A stretch of DNA of 64,000 nt from Pochonia chlamydosporia 170 (Eukaryota; Ascomycota; Sordariomycetes; Hypocreales; Clavicipitaceae), in assembly GCF_001653235.2 (NCBI RefSeq), contig NC_035791.1, forward strand, positions 5,146,001 to 5,210,000. Reading direction: 5' to 3'. The notes beneath the pieces are model-generated. The model did no database searches. It worked only from the letters and a program-made list of their open reading frames with translations, and was not told where the DNA came from. Made by a program: the position numbers and the translations under genes. Positions 54,342-64,000 of the stretch are shown one piece after another; the stretch's first letter is position 1, and each line of letters starts with the position of its first letter.

Positions 54342-55670
54342 TTACAAAGCAGCAACAGCCATGACCACACCGGCCGCAACACCGGCAAAAGCATTCAGCT
54401 TGCTACCCGCGTTGGGAGGAACAGTAGGCTGGCTGCCGGTTCCGGTAGAAGTACCGGGAGGAATGAACGTGGTACCGCCATTGATGGTGCTGACGACACC
54501 ACCACCACCCGTGCCGGTGCTCAGGGTAGTTACTGGCGCGGCGGTAGATTGGCCCTGTGTAGTGTTGCCGGGTGCTTCAGTCTCCTGGGTGGTAGACTGG
54601 GTGGTGGGCTGGGATACAACAGGCACAGAAGTAGTTGGCTTCTGGGTCTGAGAAGTGGCAGGAGGATCCTGGCTCTGAGCCGACGTCTTGGAGCTCACAG
54701 GCTGGCTGGTAGAAGGCTTGTTCTTGTATCCATCGCAAGAAAGATCATACAAAGGCTTGGTTGTCAACGTAGAGCCAATGACGCCAAACGCAGGGCTGGG
54801 AACAGTAGGAGCGCCATCCTGGAAAGTAAACCACCAGACATTCGTGACACCAAACATAGGGCAGCCGACTTCGCGCCAGAAAGTCTGTGCAGCGTCAAGG
54901 CCGGGGACTGCAGAGCCGTCCTTGGGACCGCTGGTAGGCCAGCCAGTCTCGGTGATCCAGATGGGCTTGCCGCCCGATGTGCTCTTGGTGTTGTCGATAG
55001 CAGCCTGGAAGAGCTTGACGGCATTCTCCAGGCCGTTGGGCTTGGTGTTTTCATAGTACGGGTAGGCGTCCATGCCAATAAAGTCAATGGCATCGATGAC
55101 AGGCTTGTTCGTCTCGTTGACGTAGGCGGTCCAGGTGTCGACGTGGCCAATGGGGGTCTTCTCCAGGCACGAACCCTTGAGGGTATTGCGCACTTCCTTG
55201 ATGTAGTTTACCAGTTGGGTGGGGGAGGCACCGGGGTCAGGTGAAGCAGCCTGACCGATGGGTGAGATACGGTACAAGTCTTCTGAACCGACTGAGATGC
55301 CGGCCACGAGGCCGTCCAACTGACCGCAGTATGAGTCGATGGTCTTCTTCAGGGCAGAGAGTTCATTGTTGAATGAGGCCTGGCCGGCAGAGGCCCAGAG
55401 ACCAAGAAGCAGGCTGGTCTTGGTCTTGATGGCAGCCGGGATAGCAGAGATGGGATCGCTGCCGGTGCCGCCTTGAACCATGGTGTACAGACGAGCGCTG
55501 GTGAAGCCGCCGTTGGTGCCTTCTAGGCCGGCCGCCGTCTTGAATTCATTCTCAAAGTCGGTCTGCGACTTTGGTCTGCCGTCGGTGAAGGTAGAACCGT
55601 AGTTGAAGCCTTGGAAGGCAGCGGCAGCGCCAGAGACGGCGGTAGCCAAGGTGAGGAGGCGGGAGGGCAT
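54342..55670 (-). CDS. GPI-anchored glucan endo-1,3-beta-glucosidase, GH17 (EglC-like)
   Basis: Cell-wall enzyme hydrolysing beta-1,3-glucan. Intronless, 442 residues. Signal peptide 1-18 (cleaved near AAAAF). The GH17 catalytic domain spans about 19-310, with the acid/base candidate Glu130 in VGSEDLYR and the nucleophile candidate Glu241 in WITETGWPTSGP. VWWFTFQDGAP is also typical. A Ser/Thr/Gln-rich linker at about 320-420, probably heavily O-glycosylated, leads to a hydrophobic C-terminus (AFAGVAAGVVMAVAAL) after a small-residue region, the pattern of a GPI-anchor signal. A long antisense frame over this gene is a shadow of its composition. Confidence 0.95.
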   Translation of the reverse strand: MPSRLLTLATAVSGAAAAFQGFNYGSTFTDGRPKSQTDFENEFKTAAGLEGTNGGFTSARLYTMVQGGTGSDPISAIPAAIKTKTSLLLGLWASAGQASFNNELSALKKTIDSYCGQLDGLVAGISVGSEDLYRISPIGQAASPDPGASPTQLVNYIKEVRNTLKGSCLEKTPIGHVDTWTAYVNETNKPVIDAIDFIGMDAYPYYENTKPNGLENAVKLFQAAIDNTKSTSGGKPIWITETGWPTSGPKDGSAVPGLDAAQTFWREVGCPMFGVTNVWWFTFQDGAPTVPSPAFGVIGSTLTTKPLYDLSCDGYKNKPSTSQPVSSKTSAQSQDPPATSQTQKPTTSVPVVSQPTTQSTTQETEAPGNTTQGQSTAAPVTTLSTGTGGGGVVSTINGGTTFIPPGTSTGTGSQPTVPPNAGSKLNAFAGVAAGVVMAVAAL

Positions 55671-57248
55671 TGTAAGTCTGACTCTTTGTTTTGATGTTCC
55701 TTTGGTGTTGAGTAACGAAAGACTTTGCTATACTTTTCAACGAAAGACAGGTTCTAGGTTATAACCAGGATGAAGGGAGGAGGAAGAGGAGCAGAGAGTG
55801 AATACGAGGCAGCTTTAAAAGAAAGAGAGCCTTCGTAATCGATGGCATCGGGCATGCAGAGTGGGAACATGGGGGGCCCTGGTTCCATGCCACATCCTGC
55901 CATGCCGTGCCAAGGTGCTTGCTTTGAGAAGAAACCAGAAACAGAAACAATCGATGGACCCTATCGGGAACATTGAGCTGCTGGCCAGGGACCGCGCACC
56001 GGGTCTCCCGCTGGACCAAGAATTGGACCCCTGACGGCCATCGTTGGACCGTCACTGGCTGAACGGTGGGAAGTCGTGTGGATGCCGTTGCATTTTTGGG
56101 ATGGGCAGACGATGGATGGCTGGTTGTTGGTGGAGTTGAGGCCGGATCGTGGCGAGGAGGTGGGGCATCAGGCAAGGCAAGACAAGAAGAGACATTTATG
56201 AGCCGGGTGCCTGAGACCAAAGATGGCAAGGAGAAACATGAGTAGGATGAGATCATGGTGCCATGTTGGAACAGGACAATGGAAAAAGAAGCTGATGAGA
56301 AAATGCAACACGAATGCCGTCACAGAGTCAAAATTTCCAACACTGCGAGGTTGTGCAGGAAAAAGTGCTCCGCAAAAGGCACAATCTATTTCTGTCAAGT
56401 CCGTCTCGATCCCTCCTTCCTCCCCTCCGCCTAAACTCGAGAATACGAACACCATCACGTCAGAGCTCCACATCACAAACTTGTTCTCTTCTGCATTCGC
56501 TCTCTGCATTGCAAGTCACATCACCAACAGCTCGCGGACTACTACTGTCTACCTACTGTAGGTAACCAACAAACCGTGGAAAAACAGCACAGAAACGGTC
56601 CACAGTCACAAACTTTCAAAAGTCAGGAACAGACACCGACACAACCGCCTGTTTCGCACGAGGCGTCAGCCTCCACAGAAGAAAAAACTTTGTCGCCCTC
56701 CCTCTCAGGCACACGTAATGCAGGTACTGTGTGTGTGGACGCCATCAGTCACCACATTTCTGCAGTCCAACCACGCAGTCCCAACGTAGTTTGACCGAGT
56801 AATTGACCAGGCTGTAACTCTGTCGGCGCTTGACTGGATAGCGTGGTTGTCTGTTCGATGGACGCACATGCCAGTCGTATGGGCTGTGACCTCGGAATGC
56901 GGCACTGCTTGCTGGTCAAGATAGCCACAGCTTCGCAGCCTACCCTACGCTTTGTCAGATTTTCGTTTACCAGTGCTCGACGGCAAAACATGCTATTAAT
57001 CCACATTTAATTATGATGGTCAGTGTTTTCGTCTCCATGATTTATTTTATAGACGGAAAAATAGCGACCTTTTGCGGCATTATATGTAACAAACATGGAA
57101 GGCTCTGTTCTGTTCTCCGGCCAAGACATTGCATACACACTCGAAATTTACCCTCTTTGACAAATCGCCTATTCCCGTCCAGCTATTCCAGCTTCCAAAT
57201 ACGCTACAATCACAAACCCGTAATGCCATTGCTCGTCACTCATACATC
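55671..57248. other. Intergenic region between GH17 and TSC1
   Basis: 1.6 kb, upstream of the GH17 gene and downstream of TSC1. The palindromic word CTACTGTAGGTA occurs near 56553. No gene is seen. Confidence 0.5.
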
Positions 57249-60200
57249 TTATACAAATCCCCTGATCCCCCGTAACCCAGACGACTTCTTCTCCTTCTTA
57301 GGCTTGCCTGAGCCACTGCTGCCGTCGTCCTTGCCCTTGTCGCGAGACTCCCGGCGAAGTCGACTCTGTAAACCACCTATAGGATCACTGTTAGTCACCT
57401 GCTCCTGTCTAGTAGTGCCCTTCGATGCTTACCAAAATGCCGCTGGTCTGGAGAGATGGACGTTCCAGGCACCTCAACCTGCGAGCCACTCCCAACGTGC
57501 GTTAGTGTAGCACCAGTTGTAGAGCCGCCAGATTGCGAGCCAGCAGGCGAATTCATGTTGTGCCCCGTGGCTTCTGCATTCGACAGCGCCCGATGCGGCC
57601 GGGATTTGACAAAACCGGGGCTCGACGACAGTGACAGATAGTCTGCCTCTGTTGGCTGCTGTTGAGCTGCTGCTGGCCGCGGCTGCTCTGGTGGCTGTTC
57701 AGACTGCATGTCTAATAATGACGACTGTAGTGCTGTATACTTGCGCATTAGTAGAGAATACTGCTTTTGCAGTTCCGCTTGCTTAGCCCTGCTAGCTGCC
57801 AAAGCGTTCTCCACGGCGATGTTCGAGTTGGCCCCGGGCCGTTCGCGCTCCTCTTGAGCTTCTGACAGCTGTGCCTGCAGAGCAACAATTTGCGACTGGA
57901 ATAATTTCTTGACCCGCTGTACTTCACCCTCCTGCGCTGCTAGCCTAAGCTTTAGCGACTCAGCTAGACCATCAGTCTCTTTGGCAGAGTTTATGGCCTG
58001 CTGTCGTTCCAGCTCCTTTGCTTGAGTGTCCCTCTCCGATCTCGTCAGCCGCTCAACCTCTGCTTTCAGTCGGTCAATCTCCGCGCCATGTATCTCGATA
58101 GACTGCATGTTTTGTTTCCAGTTGAGCTCCTTGACTTCTGCCGCACAGAGCAACTTGCGCAGTTTATCGCCCTCTTGCTTGGACCCATCAAGTTCCCTTT
58201 GCAATGCTTCCATTTCGGCTTGCTTCTTTTTGGATTTGTCTCGCAAATCCTTCAGCTTGTTGGCTAAATCGGCCTCCCACTTCTTCGCCATGGCACGACT
58301 CTTCTCCGATTCCTTCTTGACCTGCATCTCGGACTTTTTAGCATCCTCGAATCGGCTCTTGAGGTTTCGATTCATCAGAATCAAATTTTGTGTCTCGGCC
58401 TCTGTTGCCGCTTCCGCCATTTGCTTGCGGCGAAGGTCACCAATGTGCGCCATGTGCTGTTGTTTCAGATACCGCTCGAAGCTGAGGTCGTTTTGCAACA
58501 GAAGAATTTGCTTCTGCAGATGTGATACTTGGGTGGACATTTCTGAGCTTGAAAATGGCGAGTGGGATGTCAGAGGAAGCGGTGCTGTCGCCGACGATGA
58601 CGGCCCAGGGGCGGTTTTTTCTGCGACGGAGTCCTGGTGACTCAGAGTGAGCGATGGCACGCTGTCGTTTGCCAAGGTCTGGTGCAAGCCTGACTTGATG
58701 GCCTTGTTTGACTGAAGCAGGTCCTGCAACTGGGGATGTGATGGGGATAGTGTCAAAGTTGGACTATCTGTGCCGCTCATTCTCGATCGACCGTCTCCAT
58801 TGGAATCTCGATGTGAGGGTATGCTCGATTGCGAACTGCGGCGCATCATTGTCACTGGCGTTTGGTTACTTGAGACTGAGTCTGAAGTGGTCAGGTGGGA
58901 GTTGCGCCAGCTTTCATGCTTCCCCCCTGAGCCACTCAACAGGGCAGCATCAGCTTTGGACTTTTCCAGCAAGGTGCTGTCAAGAGCTGTGGCAGCGTTG
59001 GCATCTGCAACCGCACCCGCATTCGCAGCCCCAGATATACCTNTGCTGAACTAAGATCCGCAAAGTTATACAAATCCGTCTCAAGGCACAGGCCCATGCA
59101 CTCGGCAACCACTTCGGCGGCCTCGCTCTTGATCCAGCGGCCAAAGTCGGTCTTTTCTGAGTCAATGGTGAGAGAATAGAAATTGGGATGTAGCAAATGG
59201 TTTCGTCTAAAGGTTTCGGACCGATGACGCATCTCGGTTGGCTGGACCTCCAGTTCATCCGCATTTGCTGCATTTGCATGTCGCATGTATCTTTGCGGCT
59301 TGCGAATATAATCCATAAAGTTGATGGGATACAAGCCATACAATATGGTGTAGTAATTTGCAAGGTGAGCGATGGACTGATCATCAACCTCCGGGTCAAA
59401 GGTAGCCACGTCCCATTTGGGAATCGGCTCAGGACCGCCACTGTCACTATCGGGAGACTCGGCTGGCCGTGAGCGTTCTCGGTCCCAGAAAAGGAGTCGG
59501 CCGTAAATACTGAACAGGACTGGCAAATGCGGCACCAAAGAGCTGGGCATGTGCGGTAGCAGCATGATGAGAGTTGTCAACGCAGCCGAGACGATTGTCG
59601 TTGATGTATCCTGCTGCAAACAAGTCATGATGTTGCCAAACAGGGACGTATGCAAGACCTGGTGCAGATGTGGTGGTTGCTTCTGGATGAAATCACAAAG
59701 AAACCTCAATGCCGACTTGCGATACTTCTTTTGAACAAAGTAGCCGTCCATGGCAGTGAAGAGGTCTTTGGGTCGCTTCTTCCCGAAATTACACAGAGCG
59801 TGTCGAATCAACCTCTCATTGTACTCGGACGAAGTATTGCCATCCAAAAGAGCGGGATAGAAACGGTTCATCCATACCTCGAACAGTCGCTCGATGATGC
59901 GGTTGGCGGCGGAGTCGGCTGCAAAGGTGACCTGATACTCGTCGATGAGAGTTATGAGGTCCATGAGGGAGGCCACGGTCTCGTCTACCACGTATTTGTC
60001 TAGGTCGACCCGGTCCAAGACGCCTCTGCACGCATCAAACCAAGGTAAAATTCGCTCGGGAGTCTGTAGAACTGGAAGTAGTCGTCGAAGCACGGCGATC
60101 CAGGGCCCAATAGCATCGGAATCACCCTTGACTCGCTTCTCGAAGACGGAGAGCAGGTTCTCTTGAAGTTGGTCGGCTGCGGAGTCGTCATATTCTTCTT

Positions 60201-60385
60201 GCCTTTGAGTGAAGGCGGTGAGAGTGTCGAGCAGGGTATCTGGCAGTGGGAGGCATGGATCGGCCAGGAAAGCATTGATGGCCTTGATGAGCTCCTTTAA
60301 CGATCTGCAGCATTTGGCCCGTTAGCAGAGAACATGATGATGCATACGGAGATGAGATGACAATGACGAACGTTGTTGAAGCCAT
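57249..60385 (-). CDS. tsc1: TSC1 (hamartin) homologue, with an assembly-type frameshift
   Basis: Scaffold of the TSC1-TSC2 complex, a GAP for Rheb and negative regulator of TOR signalling. Proposed exons are 60385-60372 (14 nt, MAST plus two bases of the next codon), 60304-57433 and 57376-57249. The N-terminal helical core runs from residue 6 to about 420 (LIRHALCNFGKKRPKDLF, ALRFLCDFIQKQPPHLHQVL, LPHMPSSLVPHLPVLFSIYG, NFMDYIRKPQRYMRHANAAN). A Ser-rich linker follows, then a long coiled coil at about 593-866, and a basic tail ending RGIRGFV. At 59043 the sequence holds an N and the frame shifts: upstream reads FADLSSA, and the other phase continues GISGAANAGAV. The spliced length is one base short of a multiple of three, so one base is probably missing at the N. 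With that allowance the protein has about 1004 residues. A true frameshift mutation is less likely. Confidence 0.88.
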
Positions 60386-62790
60386 CGTGGAGGCTGTCGC
60401 CCTGGCCACATGAGGCTCGGGCGATTTTTATGTCAGCTTTCTTTGGTGATCAAAGCTCAGGATCAAGTGGGCTGAAGTTGGTGTTGGGGCAACTTGCAGC
60501 TGGAGCCGGAGCTGCAAGCCTGAGCTGGCACTCGTGCAGACGGGTACCAGATATCGAACAAAGGGATATATCGATAGATGGATCTGGCTGGGGAGAGCTG
60601 GTGCGACACGACAGCTTGAGCAAAGCTTGAATGATGGCATAGGAGCTTTTCTTGGGCTGATCACACATCAAGCATGAAGCATCAAGCTCTGCGAGGTGGA
60701 AGGTGGGGGGCTGATAAAGTGGGACACTCTGCCTTGCTCTGTGTGAGGGAAGGCGCATGTGGGCTGTGGTCAGTGGCCAGACTGGACAGGGCAGTGACGG
60801 CATTGCAATTTGGGCGGGCACGACATGGAAAGCTGGCGGCAGTGGATATTGGAGGGTCGAGGGTCTCTGGTGCTGCCAGAGCTTCCATGTCCCTGTCCGA
60901 GCTCAGTCAACTCTGGACTGGTCTTTGACTGGTTTGGTCAGTTGGTCTGGTGCTTGTGGATCCTCAGGCTGCCGGCCGACCAAGGCAGCAACTTTAGAAC
61001 CGAGAAGGCAACGCACGGCAGCCCGTGATACCAAGTACTTTGTACTCCGCACCTTGCCATACATTAAGTTGTGCATGTGCAGCTCCCAGATGGCCAGTCT
61101 CTCGCATTTAGCACCTCCTATTTCTACATGAACCGCCAAACGTCAAACACAACACACAATGACCAACGTGCTCAATTGCTCATCGCAGCATTTACCAGGA
61201 GCATCCCCACTTCCAACCTGGGAGCTCTGCACAAAAGGACACATCAATTGATCGATGGACCCTCTTTCGCCCCTAAAACCCCGCAAATCGACGACCGCAT
61301 GACCCGTGGCCCGACCCCACGAGCTAAGCTGTCATTGATGGGACATGGGTTGGTCGAAGTGGAAGTGACGGAATGAGGTGAGGAGAGGAGAGGTGAGTCG
61401 AGAGTGGGATGATACGGAGGCAATTGGACAGGTGATGATTGATGCTGCGGCATGGGGAAACGCTGACCTAGCTTGCCTAGGAGCAGCTTGATGCTGGATG
61501 ATATCCGAGCCGCCTCACTCTGCAGAATGGTACGACCAAGGCGACGTGACGGACATGCCAGACGCAAATTTAGAATTCAGTGAATGAGCAAATGACGGGT
61601 GCGTCGACTGCGGAGGAAATGATTGCCGCATCGAGCTGCGGGAGCCACGTCGGCCCCTCTTGGATGTACTCCATACTTCGGACCCAATTCTGACCCCAAT
61701 TTTGAGGTAAAATGGTCAATTGATGGTTCCAGAGACGGCTCAACATGATGAGTTAACTTGCTTGATTTAATCCATTGAATGATACGCGGTCAATGGTTGT
61801 CCATCGATGCGACGAAGGCAGTTTTCTCGCTTTCTGGCTCACTCAACTCCATCAAGCCCCAGGCCTGGACAGTTGCCTCCCAGCCCCTTTCAGCCATGCA
61901 TCCCCTCTTTGCTCACCTTGGCTGAGCGAGGTTGTGATGCCTGGTGTGGCGAGTCAATGTAGACAAAGCTTGTGCAGCAACCTCAAGATCTAAATAACAT
62001 CGCTGAGAATTGCATTTGGATCCCTTTCATCCCTTCAATGACGTCTATTTCTTGCATCGCTCGGACTGGTGCACTCCACCCCTGTTGACCTCCAAACACG
62101 GCCAAGGTGAGATGAGACTGAGACCTCCGGGACAGCGCCTCGTCATCGCGTGAGCCTCAGACACAAAGTACCTTGTACCTTTGACTTTACATCCAGAGTT
62201 ACACCTTGTCCATCACCATGCCAGACCATACCACCATTCCACCCAGTCCGGCAAGCCCTAAGCCCACACCCAAGTCTCATGAATCGCTTTAGATCTAGCT
62301 CATTGGCTCAAGTGTCATCTTTTCCCGTTGCCAGCTGTGAGCTCAAGCTATCCTAGGGCCCCAAGGCTTGGACCCCTCCTTGATCGTCAACTGGTCCGTC
62401 TGCTTTGTGTCTCTTCCCCGCGTTTTGTGCTCACATCCCACCTTAGCAACGTCTGGACTGGTCTGGTACCAGACACTACCGTGTGTGAGCATATATACTT
62501 CGCGTCTTCCTCACCTCGCCTCTCCTTTCCCCTCCCCTCCTTTTCTTCTCTCTTCTTCCATCTACCACGTATCGTGTCCAATTGCCCATTGTTCCTCACA
62601 GGCCTCATAAAGAGACCGTAACTGACCAATTCCGTCGTCTGGTCACTTCCAATACCAACTCCATCGAAACAGCTTGAATACACCACTTCAAGCAAAAACA
62701 TCACGCAGAGTCACCGCCCATTCCGTGACTCACTGACAACACCAACCCCAACACCCTCCAATTAACTCACATCCCCTCAATACCGGCAAG
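60386..62790. promoter_or_regulatory. 2.4-kb divergent intergenic region TSC1 / DJ-1-like gene
   Basis: Holds both promoters and leaders. TGGTC/GACTGG words cluster at 60905-60960 and again at about 62445-62475. GTAC-containing near-palindromes occur at about 61033-61055 and 62165-62185. The part before the DJ-1-like gene (62400-62780) is pyrimidine- and CA-rich, typical of a long fungal leader. No gene is supported. Confidence 0.5.
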
Positions 62791-63804
62791 ATGGCTGCAC
62801 ACAAGACGTCCGCGGTGGCGGACGAGCCCATTGATGTCCTCTTTGCCCTGCACCCCAAGTTCGATCTCCTCGACTTTGCCGGGCCAATGGAGGTTTTCAC
62901 CTCGGCTCAGCACGACCCCAAGGACGAATGTAAGTGGCCTCTACAAAATGCATCTGGATGTATAAATGAACGACCTCGCGGCTAACGCCCGGCAGCCTCC
63001 AAAGCTTTCGAAGTGACTCTTGCTGGCGCTGAGCCCAAGGTCCTCTCCTCCCAGGGAGCCATCATTGGCTCTCAAATCTCCTTCAAGGAAGCACACGAAC
63101 GTCTCGAGGAGTTTGATGTCCTCGTTATTCTCGGCGGCAACTCGGATGAGATTCTCGCCAAGGACGCTGAGCCACTTGGCCTCATCAACAATTTCGCCGA
63201 GCTGCAGAAGAAGGATCCTGCTCGTGAGCGCACACTCTTCTCCGTGTGCACGGGATCCCTCTTCCTCGCCCGGGAGAATATCCTTTCTGGCCTCTCTGCC
63301 ACCACCCACCCCGACTACATGACCAAGTTCGAGATTGTTTGCAGCGAAGCTGCCACCCGCAACATGACTGAGCGTACCGACGTCGTCGAAGACGCCCGAT
63401 ACGTCGTCAATAACCTCCGCTTCGATCTCGGAGATGAGGACGAAAACCCATACATCCGTCGCAAGTCTGACTCTGGGCGACGACCCTCAAATGCTCGGTA
63501 AGCTCTACCTCCAGAAAATTTGGAGAAAATCCTATTATTGTTAAGGCACATTGGCTAACAATCACACAGAAAGGGCAGCATGTCCTTCAAGGGCTCCAAC
63601 TCCCGCCGCGAATCCATTGCCCGCCGCGCAGCCATGCGCCTCGGTGGTCTCAGGGTCATCACGGCTGGGGGAGTCAGCGCTGGCATCGATGCGGCTTTGT
63701 ATCTTGTCAGCGCTTTGGTCGATGAGGAATGCGCGGTGGAGGTGGCCAGGCTCACTCAGTGGACCTGGAACAAGGGCGTTGTCGTCGACGGTCTCGACGT
63801 CTAA
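62791..63804 (+). CDS. DJ-1/PfpI-family protein with a basic Ser-rich insertion
   Basis: Class I glutamine-amidotransferase-like fold of the DJ-1/PfpI superfamily, AraC-associated subtype. Exons 62791-62929, 62996-63497 and 63570-63804 give 291 residues. Motifs: IDVLFALHPKFDLLDFAGPMEVF at the N-terminus, FDVLVILGGNSDEIL, and the nucleophile elbow SVCTGSLFLA with Cys131. The usual R-(Y/W)-V strand (DARYVVNN) is separated from LRVITAGGVSAGIDAALYLV by about 55 residues. This insertion is acidic first, then basic and Ser-rich, with RRPS and RRES, both of the RRxS type. The intron at 63498-63569 lies inside it. Members act variously as isonitrile hydratases, glyoxalase-like enzymes or regulators; the activity here is unknown. 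Confidence 0.85.
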
Positions 63805-64000
63805 ACATGCTCATGCCGGCAGGACGTGTCGGCGATTTGAATCGTGGCCGTGTTCGAATGCCATCCCGAAGGGCAGGGATTGGTAGCGGCCACGACGGTG
63901 TAGGAAGACCGCAATCAGCCTGTGTGACTTTAGTATACTTGTAACGTACTCCAATCAATTGAATGATATATGACTATGAGCTTTCCTGCTGCAGTCCACT
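63805..64000. other. 3' flank of the DJ-1-like gene
   Basis: 196 bp to the end of the window, presumably 3' UTR and downstream sequence. Nothing else is seen. Confidence 0.4.

Noticed and set aside
54159..55244. 361-codon plus-strand frame opposite the GH17 gene
   Set aside because: It mirrors the GH17 coding sequence and has no recognisable domain; the minus-strand gene has signal peptide, catalytic motifs and GPI signal.

Overview
The window is nuclear DNA from a filamentous ascomycete (Pezizomycotina), most likely a sordariomycete and probably of the order Hypocreales. The evidence is compact genes broken by short introns with GTRNGT-type donors and CTAAC/CTGAC-type branch sites, a fungal MogA-MoeA fusion (CnxE), fungal NTE1, a TSC1 homologue, an EglC-type GPI-anchored GH17 enzyme, and degenerate GTACTCCGTAC/CCTAGGTACC-type motifs between genes. 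The order-level placement is inference. No bacterial-style operons, tRNA, rRNA, CRISPR array or intact transposon was seen.

Layout. 1-897: 3' part of an unrecognised gene. 2.2-6.9 kb: VPS15. 6.9-8.1 kb: a degenerate tandem repeat with a period of about 186 bp. 8.4-21 kb: a dense housekeeping block holding U2 snRNP A' (LEA1), DNA polymerase epsilon subunit DPB3, a CLC chloride transporter, a TMEM42-like transporter, TFIIA gamma (TOA2), V-ATPase c'' (VMA16), CnxE, POP5 and GPN2, mostly in divergent or convergent pairs with gaps of 16-630 bp. 21.3-26.0 kb: lysophospholipase NTE1. 26.1-26.6 kb: a small conserved protein of unknown function. 26.6-31.6 kb: a gene-poor stretch. 31.6-34.2 kb: a membrane sulfatase-fold protein with LtaS-like layout. 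34.9-39.4 kb: a tail-to-tail pair of a D-aminoacylase-type amidohydrolase, with a 952-bp repeat-filled intron, and an aromatic-L-amino-acid decarboxylase. 40.5-42.8 kb: an EMP70/TM9SF protein. 45.1-46.6 kb: an arrestin-related adaptor. 46.6-52.2 kb: a second large gene-poor stretch. 52.2-53.6 kb: a ZIP zinc transporter of YKE4 type. 54.3-55.7 kb: a GH17 glucanase. 57.2-60.4 kb: TSC1, with an ambiguous base and frameshift. 62.8-63.8 kb: a DJ-1/PfpI-family protein.

The genes mostly do not form one pathway. Several concern endomembranes: VPS15, CLC, VMA16, EMP70, the YKE4-like ZIP, NTE1 and the arrestin. VPS15 (PI3-kinase) and TSC1 (TOR control) are both nutrient-signalling parts. The only plausible metabolic pairing is the D-aminoacylase with the decarboxylase. 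The most unusual sequence-level signals are the 186-bp repeat array, the inverted-repeat-bearing giant intron, the histidine-rich linker and 3n stop-free intron of cnxE, and the basic/serine insertion in the DJ-1-like protein. I found no clear evidence for a wholly new multi-gene system.
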